Shown here: positions 8,356-13,586 of the stretch, in pieces
How positions within the stretch are numbered: position 1 is the first letter of the stretch
Layout of the letters: every line of letters starts with the position of its first letter
Assembly (NCBI GenBank): GCA_012513595.1
Contig: JAAZBY010000194.1
Span: forward strand, 1 to 13,586
Reading direction: 5' to 3'
Source of the DNA: Chloroflexota bacterium
GTDB lineage: Bacteria; Chloroflexota; Anaerolineae; UBA1429
Length of the DNA stretch: 13,586 nt
Translations under genes and position numbers: made by a program
Notes under the pieces: model-generated
Told to the model about the DNA's origin: nothing
What the model saw: only the letters and a program-made list of their open reading frames with translations
Database searches by the model: none

Positions 8356-9425
8356 AGTCAAGCATTGTGTTGTATTCCGACCTGTCTGATCGGGAGGTTG
8401 CGCAGGCCATCTGGCGGGCCAAGGAGACCCTGGGCTCCCGACTGACCATCCTCGGGCACCACTACCAGCGTGATGAGGTTATCCAGTTCGCCGACTATCG
8501 CGGGGACTCGCTCGGCCTCTCGCAGCAGGCCGCGGCCGCTCGGGATGCTCAGTATATTGTCTTCTGCGGGGTCTCGTTCATGGCCGAGACGGCCGCCATC
8601 CTTTCGGCGCCGGGGCAGGTCGTGATGCAGCCGGTGCTCGAGGCGCTCTGCCCCATGGCCCACATGGCCAACGCGCGCGACGCCGAGGTCGCCTGGGGCA
8701 CGCTGAGCCCGCTCTTCCCCGGCGGTGTAGTGCCGATTACCTACCAGAACTCCACCGCCGACGTGAAGGCCTTTGTCGGGCGGCACGGCGGGGCGGTGTG
8801 CACATCCTCCAACGCCCAGGCGATCTTTCGCTGGGCTTTGGCGCGGGGCGAGCACATCCTCTTCCTGCCTGACGAGCACCTGGGCACTAACACCGCCCTG
8901 GACATCGGCATCCCCCGCGAGCAGGTGGTGATCTGGGACCCGTCCAACCCGCCGGCGGCCGAGAAGGTGGCCGGGGCGCGCGTCTCGGTGTGGAAGGGGT
9001 ACTGCAACGTACACCGCCGCATGCTGGCCGAGGACGTCGACCGCATGCGCGCCGCCCACCCCGGGGCGCTGGTGGTCGTCCACCCGGAGTGCCGCCGCGA
9101 GGTGGTGGAAAAGGCGGACGCCGACTATTCGACGACGGGCATCATCCGCTACGTGGAAAAGGCCCCCACCGGCGCCACGATCATCATCGGCACCGAGATC
9201 AACCTCGTCGAGCGGCTGGCCCTCCAGCACCCCGACAAGACCGTGCTGCCGCTGGTGCCGGCACGCTGCGCCACCATGAGCATGACCACGGCCCGCGACC
9301 TCCTCTACATCCTGGAGGGGCTGCTGGCCGACGAACCGCGGAACGTCATCACCGTGGACGACGAGACGGCCCGCTGGGCCAAGGTCGCCCTCGACACCAT
9401 GTTGGAGATGGGCGCTAATGGCTGA
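8352..9425 (+). CDS. nadA: Quinolinate synthase A ([4Fe-4S] enzyme)
   Basis: NadA condenses iminoaspartate with dihydroxyacetone phosphate to quinolinate using an oxygen-sensitive [4Fe-4S] cluster. The 357-aa product is of the longer family type. It shows GHHYQRDE (from G35), GDSLGLS, and FCGVSFMAETAAIL. The three likely cluster ligands are C100 (in EALCPMA), C247 (in HPECRREV) and C306 (in ARCATMSM). The STTGIIRY and GTEINLVERL segments are also typical. The sequence around the first ligand, LCPMA, differs from the more usual GCSLAD form, but the cysteine is in place. The gene overlaps nadC by 4 nt (ATGA) and nadB by 8 nt, so the three proteins are probably made in step. Confidence 0.95.
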   Translation: MKSSIVLYSDLSDREVAQAIWRAKETLGSRLTILGHHYQRDEVIQFADYRGDSLGLSQQAAAARDAQYIVFCGVSFMAETAAILSAPGQVVMQPVLEALCPMAHMANARDAEVAWGTLSPLFPGGVVPITYQNSTADVKAFVGRHGGAVCTSSNAQAIFRWALARGEHILFLPDEHLGTNTALDIGIPREQVVIWDPSNPPAAEKVAGARVSVWKGYCNVHRRMLAEDVDRMRAAHPGALVVVHPECRREVVEKADADYSTTGIIRYVEKAPTGATIIIGTEINLVERLALQHPDKTVLPLVPARCATMSMTTARDLLYILEGLLADEPRNVITVDDETARWAKVALDTMLEMGANG

Positions 9426-11004
9426 CCTTGCGGAGCGCATCGAGACGGACGTATTGATCATCGGCGCCGGCATCGCCGGGGCAACGGCGGCGCTGCGCCT
9501 GTCCGAAGATGGCCGCACGCAGGTGACCCTGATCACCAAGTCGTCCGACCCGTTGGAAGCGAACACCTACTATGCCCAGGGCGGCATCATCTACGAGGGG
9601 GTCGAAGACTCGCCCGAGCAGCTCGTCGAGGACCTGATGCGCGCCGGCGACGGGATGAACAACCGCACGGCGGTCGAGATCCTGGCCCACGACGGGCCGC
9701 GCCTGGTGCGCGAGCTCCTGATCGAGCGCTACGGCGTGCCCTTTACCCTCGACGCCGCACATGCCGTGGAGCGCACCCGTGAGGCGGCCCATTCGACCAG
9801 CCGCATCCTGCACGTGAACGATGCCACCGGCCGCGCCATTCAGGAGAAACTGGTGGAGGCGCTGCGCGCCCGCCCCAACATCCACGTGCTCACCGATCAC
9901 ATCGCCGTGGACCTCCTCACCCCGTCGCACCACTCGCGGGACCGGTTGGCCATCTACCAGCCGGTGTCATGCGTGGGGGCCTACGTGTTCGATCCGCAGG
10001 CCCGGGTAGTGCGCACCATCCTGGCCAAGGCCACCGTGCTGGCCACCGGCGGGCTGGGGCAGATCTTTTTGCACACCACCAACCCCGAAGGGGCTACCGG
10101 GGACGGCCTGGCGATGGCCTACCGCGCCGGCGCCCGCATCATCAATGCCGAGTACGTCCAGTTCCACCCCACGACCTTCTACCATCGCGGGCAGGCGCAC
10201 TTTTTGATCAGCGAGGCGCTGCGGGGCGAGGGCGCGCGGCTGCTCAACGTGCACGGCGAGCCCTTTATGCAGCGCTATGCCCCCGAATGGCAGGAGCTGG
10301 CCCCGCGCGACGTGGTGGCCCGCAGCATCCATCAGGAGATGCTGCGCACCAGCGCCTCCTCGGTCTTCCTGGATATCGCCTCGGTGATGCCGGCCGAGCG
10401 TATCCGCGAGCGCTTCCCGACCATCTACCAGGCCTGCAAGGAACACGGCGTCGACATCACGGCCGACCCGATCCCGGTGGTGCCGGCGGCGCACTATTTC
10501 TGCGGCGGCGTGTGGGTGGACGAGTGGGGCCGCACCAACCTGCGGCAGCTGTACGCCGTCGGCGAGGTGACCTGCACCGGCGTGCACGGCGCCAACCGCC
10601 TGGGCAGCTCGTCGCTCCTCGAAGGGCTGGTGTGGGGGGCGCGGGCGGGGCAGCACATCCTCGAGCGGCTGAGCAGCATGCCCGCCCCGGATTCGCAACA
10701 CATCCCGGCCTGGCGGGCCGAGGGCCTCACCGAGGAAGCCGACCCGGCCCTGGTGGAGCACGACATGGCCACCGTCAAGCACACCATGTGGTACTATGTC
10801 GGGCTGGTCCGCTCCAGCCGGCTCCTCTCGCGCGCCCTGCGCGACCTCTACAACCTGCGGCAGGATATTGACGCTTTCTACCGCACGGCCAAGCTGAGCC
10901 CGGGCATCATCCGGCTGCGCAACGCCGCGCTGGCGGCTATCACGGTGGCCAACGCCGCCTGGGAAAACCGCGAAAGCCACGGCTGCCACTATCGCGTCGA
11001 CTAG
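9418..11004 (+). CDS. nadB: L-aspartate oxidase
   Basis: NadB is a flavoprotein that oxidises L-aspartate to iminoaspartate, the unstable substrate passed to NadA. The 528-aa product has the fumarate reductase/succinate dehydrogenase flavoprotein layout. It has an N-terminal FAD-binding GAGIAG (residues 16-21), YYAQGGI, HSTSRILHVNDATGR (from H125), ATGGLGQIFLHTTNPEGATGDG, and AEYVQFHPTTFY. The capping-domain active-site region is LAPRDVVAR (R297). The FAD-binding GVHGANRLGSSSLLEG (H390, R394) and a C-terminal helical domain follow. The NAD operon context argues against a fumarate reductase subunit. GGAG at 9404-9407 is 10 nt before the ATG, inside the end of nadA. It is the last gene before a strong intrinsic terminator. 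Confidence 0.95.
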   Translation: MADLAERIETDVLIIGAGIAGATAALRLSEDGRTQVTLITKSSDPLEANTYYAQGGIIYEGVEDSPEQLVEDLMRAGDGMNNRTAVEILAHDGPRLVRELLIERYGVPFTLDAAHAVERTREAAHSTSRILHVNDATGRAIQEKLVEALRARPNIHVLTDHIAVDLLTPSHHSRDRLAIYQPVSCVGAYVFDPQARVVRTILAKATVLATGGLGQIFLHTTNPEGATGDGLAMAYRAGARIINAEYVQFHPTTFYHRGQAHFLISEALRGEGARLLNVHGEPFMQRYAPEWQELAPRDVVARSIHQEMLRTSASSVFLDIASVMPAERIRERFPTIYQACKEHGVDITADPIPVVPAAHYFCGGVWVDEWGRTNLRQLYAVGEVTCTGVHGANRLGSSSLLEGLVWGARAGQHILERLSSMPAPDSQHIPAWRAEGLTEEADPALVEHDMATVKHTMWYYVGLVRSSRLLSRALRDLYNLRQDIDAFYRTAKLSPGIIRLRNAALAAITVANAAWENRESHGCHYRVD

Positions 11005-11017
11005 GTCCTAGGTACAC

Positions 11018-11054
11018 AGAGGGGGAGCGCCCGCGGGCGCTCCCCCTCTTTTTT
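11018..11054 (+). terminator. Intrinsic terminator of the nadCAB operon
   Basis: A perfect 32-nt palindrome (arms 11018-11033 and 11034-11049) can fold into a very stable GC-rich stem and is followed by six T residues (11049-11054). It starts 14 nt after the nadB stop, a textbook rho-independent terminator. It lies between convergent genes. On the opposite strand the hairpin is followed by TGTGTACC rather than a T-run, so it should stop the minus-strand transcript less well. Confidence 0.92.
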
Positions 11055-11093
11055 GTCCGCACCGGCCGCCCCTGGGCAGGCGCTTCCTTCCCC

Positions 11094-12068
11094 CTAGTCT
11101 GTAGCGATCGCGCGGCCCAGGGAAAAGTCGAGCAGCAAGCCAGACACATCACTCCCGCGCTCAAGCTGTGGGTAGTGCCCGGCCTCGGGGATGGTGGCCG
11201 TCCGCGCATCGGGGAGCTCCCGCGCCAGGCGCTGGACGTCCCGGTGGGTCACCCAGGGGTCGTCCGCACCGCGGAGGATCAGCACCGGCTGGCTGATGCC
11301 TCCCAGGGCGCCGACGAGATCGCTCTCCTCCCGCTCGGCGGCCATGACGGCCAGCGTCCGCAGCGTGCCGTGGATGCGGCTGGCCTCCCTGGCCGCCTCC
11401 AGATACTCCTCGGAGAGGCGGCTGGGCTCATGGAAGCCCCGTCGCAGCGAGGCGGCCCACAGCGGCCCGCCGGCCTCGAAAGCCCAGGCCGCCGCCCGGC
11501 CCAGGTAGGGCACGTCGGCAACCGCCCGCCAGGCGGGGCCGGGCGAGCCCGCGACGATGGGGTCCACCAGCACCAGCCGCCCCACCAGCTGCGGCTGCAT
11601 GCGGGCCATCTCCAGCGCCACCGCGGCGCCCCAACCATGCCCCACCACGGTAGCCCCTGACAGGCGCAGCTCGTTCAGCACCTTGCCGGCCACCTGGGCC
11701 TGCCCCGGCGTGGAGAGGTCGGCGAGCGGGTCGCGCGCCGAGTGCCCAAAGCCCAGCAGGTCGATGGCCACCACGCGCAGGCCTGAGCGCGTCAGCGCTC
11801 TGGCCGTCCCGCGCCAGGTCTCCAGCCCCTCGACCTGGTGCCCATGGATCAGCGCTACGGCCGGGGAGCCCTCCGGCCCGTCGATCCAGTAGTGGATGGG
11901 GCGCTCGTCGATCCAGACCCAGTTGTGCTGCGCGCTCCCCTCGGTAAGGTCGTACCGTTCCCAGCCCCTGGCCCAGACGACGGCCAGGCCGGAGGCCAGG
12001 CAGAGGCACATGGCCCCCACCAGCACGACGGCCAGCACCAGGTTCACCACGTAACGAACGACGCGCAT
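11094..12068 (-). CDS. Membrane-anchored alpha/beta-hydrolase fold protein lacking the nucleophile
   Basis: The 324-aa product has an N-terminal hydrophobic segment (about residues 6-32), likely a membrane anchor or uncleaved signal, then an alpha/beta-hydrolase fold. The oxyanion-region HG (H75-G76, in ALIHGHQ) and AIDLLGFGHS are visible. The nucleophile elbow reads VVGHGWGAAVALEMA, with G145 (codon GGT) where a serine (GHSWG) or an aspartate (GHDWG, as in epoxide hydrolases) is expected. An acid candidate, D269/D270 in GADDPW, and the histidine H298 in EAGHYPQ remain. One base change would restore AGT (Ser) or GAT (Asp). Natural activity is therefore doubtful: it may be a non-enzymatic paralogue, a mutated gene or a base-call error. 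The ATG at 12068 is chosen because GGAG lies 7 nt upstream; an ATG two codons earlier is too close to it. It lies downstream of the LysM gene on the same strand. The substrate is unknown. Confidence 0.8.
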   Translation of the reverse strand: MRVVRYVVNLVLAVVLVGAMCLCLASGLAVVWARGWERYDLTEGSAQHNWVWIDERPIHYWIDGPEGSPAVALIHGHQVEGLETWRGTARALTRSGLRVVAIDLLGFGHSARDPLADLSTPGQAQVAGKVLNELRLSGATVVGHGWGAAVALEMARMQPQLVGRLVLVDPIVAGSPGPAWRAVADVPYLGRAAAWAFEAGGPLWAASLRRGFHEPSRLSEEYLEAAREASRIHGTLRTLAVMAAEREESDLVGALGGISQPVLILRGADDPWVTHRDVQRLARELPDARTATIPEAGHYPQLERGSDVSGLLLDFSLGRAIATD

Positions 12069-12142
12069 GCGCATGCTCCGCCAGATAGCGACTGACTCCA
12101 GAGAGCGCGAGGGGGTTCCCCTATCGCACTGCCCATAGAACA

Positions 12143-12178
12143 CACGTCGGAGGCCAGCCCGGGCGCACCTCCGACGTG
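12143..12178 (-). terminator. Inverted repeat between the LysM and hydrolase genes
   Basis: Arms 12143-12153 and 12168-12178 are exact 11-bp reverse complements (CACGTCGGAGG and its complement) around a 14-nt loop. On the minus strand this comes 20 nt after the LysM gene stop and ~75 nt before the hydrolase start. Only a weak TGTGTTCTAT tract follows, so it is a possible partial terminator or processing hairpin. No convincing separate promoter for the hydrolase was seen. Confidence 0.45.
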
Positions 12179-12198
12179 AACCGGACGAACAAGGGCGT

Positions 12199-13026
12199 CT
12201 ACGGCCGCAGCCGCACCGTCACCGAGCTCAGGTGCTCGATGGCCCCGCTGGACGGGCTGACGGAGTAGACCTGCAGGAGGCCCTCCTGGGCCTTGCTGAG
12301 CCCGTTGAACGCCACCGTGCCCTCAAAGGGCCCGAACTCTCCCATCTCGGCGTCGATGATGGCAAAGCCCTGGCCGACGCGTACCCCCTTTTCGTCCAGG
12401 ATATCGAGCGCCAGGGTGTTCTCCGCGGCGGCAGCCCAGCCAGTGACGGTCAGCGGGCTGGACGCGGTCGTGCCCTCCTTCGGAGAGGCGATGACAATGG
12501 CCTCCTGGGCGGCGCCCGCCTGAGGTACGGCAGCCGTCGCGGGCCCGGCGGCGGGCGTCGCGGGCCCGGCGGCGGGCGTCGGCGTCGCCCTAGCGGCGGG
12601 CGTAGCGGTCGGCGTGGGCGCCGCCTCTTCGGGCAGCGGGATGGCCAGCGACTGCCCGACGAAGACCAGGTTCACGTTGTAGATGCTGTTCCGCTTGGCA
12701 ATGGCCCAGATGCTCACCCCGTACTCGCGAGCGATGGTCAGGAGCGAATCCCCCGGGCGCACCACGTGCAGCGTGACGGGGCTCTCTTCGGGGATGATGA
12801 GCCGCTGGCCGGCATAGATCACGTTTGCGCTGCGCAGGTTGTTGGCCTCTACCAGGCCCCGCAGGGTGACGTGGTAGCGATAGGCGATCGAGCTCAGCGT
12901 CTCTCCCCAACGGACGGTGTGGGTGGTCGGCCCCTCGGCCCGGACGGTTACAGCGGCGCCCCCCAACGCGACCATCGCCACCACCAAAGCGCATGACAGG
13001 GCTACCAGGGTACGGCTCCGCGGCAT
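12199..13026 (-). CDS. Secreted LysM-repeat protein with C-terminal Gmad2-like domain
   Basis: The 275-aa product starts with a signal peptide (about residues 1-30: MPRSRT, a hydrophobic core, then VRA before EG). Two LysM domains follow at about 35-79 (HTVRWGETLSSIAYRYHV... to LIIP) and 85-130 (LHVVRPGDSLLTIAREYGV... to LAIP). A Pro/Ala/Thr-rich linker (131-175) joins them to a domain at 176-275 that resembles the immunoglobulin-like Gmad2 domain (IASPKEGTTASSPLTVTGWA... to the VTVRLRP end). LysM domains bind GlcNAc-containing glycans such as peptidoglycan, so a surface or cell-wall-associated role is expected; no catalytic domain is seen. The ATG at 13026 is set by AGGAGG (complement of 13032-13037) with 5-nt spacing; the frame stays open upstream but has no better start. 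The linker holds a 21-bp tandem repeat. Confidence 0.85.
   Translation of the reverse strand: MPRSRTLVALSCALVVAMVALGGAAVTVRAEGPTTHTVRWGETLSSIAYRYHVTLRGLVEANNLRSANVIYAGQRLIIPEESPVTLHVVRPGDSLLTIAREYGVSIWAIAKRNSIYNVNLVFVGQSLAIPLPEEAAPTPTATPAARATPTPAAGPATPAAGPATAAVPQAGAAQEAIVIASPKEGTTASSPLTVTGWAAAAENTLALDILDEKGVRVGQGFAIIDAEMGEFGPFEGTVAFNGLSKAQEGLLQVYSVSPSSGAIEHLSSVTVRLRP
12536..12577. repeat. 21-bp tandem repeat (two copies) in the LysM linker
   Basis: Two identical 21-bp units (12536-12556 and 12557-12577) encode two copies of a seven-residue Ala/Gly/Pro/Thr motif (PAAGPAT) in the linker. A period of 21 keeps the frame, so copy number can change without breaking the gene. It looks like a minisatellite that adjusts linker length. 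Confidence 0.85.
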
Positions 13027-13088
13027 GGACACCTCCTGTGAGGCCGGGGCTGAGCCGGGCGAGGCCTCGCCCGACGCTAGTCGCAGCG

Positions 13089-13117
13089 AGTATATCACGG
13101 CGCCCGACCAAAGCCAA
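13089..13117 (-). promoter_or_regulatory. Predicted promoter of the LysM gene
   Basis: Read on the minus strand, a -35-like TTGGCT (13117-13112, 4 of 6) and a -10 TATACT (13094-13089, 5 of 6) are separated by 17 nt. They lie ~60 nt upstream of the LysM ATG. The fit to a sigma70-type promoter is good. Confidence 0.6.
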
Positions 13118-13181
13118 TCGCTCGGGGGCGGGAATACTGCATTGCGGACCCATCCTAACAATTTGTGACGGAGCACCCCCC

Positions 13182-13210
13182 TTTACGGCACCAGTTCAGC
13201 GACCTATACT
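13182..13210 (+). promoter_or_regulatory. Predicted promoter of the isomerase-like gene
   Basis: A -35-like TTTACG (13182-13187, 4 of 6) and a -10 TATACT (13205-13210, 5 of 6) have a 17-nt spacer. They lie ~58 nt upstream of the ATG at 13268. The -10 hexamer is the same as in the divergent LysM promoter. Confidence 0.55.
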
Positions 13211-13267
13211 CTCCGCGCACCGGGCGGCCGACGCCGCCATCGCCACCTAGTATGGAGAACGCCTGCC

Positions 13268-13586
13268 ATGACCTATGCACCCAACGGTTACTGCGTGTCC
13301 ACCGCGGTCGTGGGGCAGCGCCCACGACGCGAAGCCCTGGCCGCCCTGGCCGCGGCTGGCTTCCGCAACCTGGAACTCGGCGATCCCGACACTCTCGATT
13401 CCTGGGGCGCCGACCCGGCCGGCCTGCGGCGCGACCTGGAGGCCTGGGGACTGGCTCCGCGCAGCGTGCACATCGACAGCGCCGCCTGGGACGCCGCCAA
13501 CCCCGACGATGCCCTCCGCGAGGCCGCCGTCCTGGCCGGCCTGCGCAGCCTGCGCGGGGCGGCCGAGGTCGGCGCTGAGGTGGTGA
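13268..13586 (+). CDS. Sugar phosphate isomerase/epimerase-like TIM-barrel protein, N-terminal part
   Basis: An open frame starts at ATG 13268 and runs without a stop to the right edge (106 codons). The translation opens MTYAPNGYCVSTAV and continues with EALAALAAAGFRNLELGD, LRRDLEAWGLAPRSVHID and AAEVGAEVV. This spacing of strands and helices is that of the xylose isomerase-like TIM barrel (AP endonuclease family 2): 'agF..vEl', then 'l...gl....vH', then 'AaelGa..vv'. The family includes sugar, inosose and hydroxypyruvate isomerases and epimerases; the metal-binding half is outside the window, so no substrate can be given. GGAG at 13254-13257 is 10 nt before the ATG, a somewhat long but usable spacing. 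The gene is divergent from the LysM gene. Overlapping frames here look like shadows of low complexity. Confidence 0.7.
   Translation, partial: MTYAPNGYCVSTAVVGQRPRREALAALAAAGFRNLELGDPDTLDSWGADPAGLRRDLEAWGLAPRSVHIDSAAWDAANPDDALREAAVLAGLRSLRGAAEVGAEVV

Noticed and set aside
12069..12143. Longer hydrolase start at 12143 or ATG at 12074
   Set aside because: The upstream extension is not family-like, and the GGAG site is 7 nt before ATG 12068 but only 1 nt before ATG 12074.
13165..13578. A 137-codon plus-strand frame overlapping the isomerase-like gene
   Set aside because: Its translation is low-complexity Arg/Pro/Gly, while the frame starting at 13268 gives recognisable TIM-barrel sequence.
1..13586. 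Mobile elements, CRISPR arrays, tRNA or rRNA genes, or a novel defence system
   Set aside because: No transposase, integrase, spaced repeat array, cloverleaf or rRNA-like stretch was seen. Nearly all the sequence is explained by housekeeping genes.

Overview
The window is a GC-rich, gene-dense bacterial segment (13,586 bp) that reads as ordinary chromosome. It carries two biosynthetic operons followed by cell-envelope and accessory genes. The LysM protein with a Pro/Thr-rich 'PTPTATP' linker and Gmad2-like domain, the short (~420 aa) LeuC type, and the gene mix suggest a member of Chloroflexota (Anaerolineae-like). This is inference from gene style only: no rRNA or other decisive marker is present. 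No mobile element, tRNA, rRNA or CRISPR array was seen.

Region 1 (1-7410, + strand) is a branched-chain amino acid operon: the 3' end of cimA (citramalate synthase), leuA, leuC, thrC (threonine synthase), leuD, leuB (broken by a one-base frameshift) and ilvE. It ends at a strong hairpin. CimA and LeuA feed pyruvate and 2-oxoisovalerate chains into the shared LeuCD isomerase and LeuB dehydrogenase, and IlvE performs the last transamination. ThrC makes threonine, the other possible source of 2-oxobutanoate for isoleucine, and its gene sits between the two subunit genes of the isomerase. A perfect 15-bp hairpin separates leuA from leuC.

Region 2 (7435-11054, + strand) is the de novo NAD operon nadC-nadA-nadB, with its own sigma70-like promoter. 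Its genes overlap at their junctions, and it ends at a textbook intrinsic terminator. NadB oxidises aspartate to iminoaspartate, NadA condenses this with dihydroxyacetone phosphate to quinolinate, and NadC converts quinolinate to nicotinate mononucleotide.

Region 3 (11094-13026, - strand) holds a membrane-anchored alpha/beta-hydrolase fold protein whose nucleophile position is glycine, and upstream of it a secreted two-LysM/Gmad2 protein. A divergent intergenic region (13027-13267) has a plausible promoter on each strand. The one on the + strand drives a sugar phosphate isomerase/epimerase-like TIM-barrel gene that runs off the right edge.

The main oddities are the frameshift in leuB, the missing nucleophile in the hydrolase, the thrC insertion between leuC and leuD, and the leuA-leuC hairpin. 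I found no clear evidence of a wholly new system.
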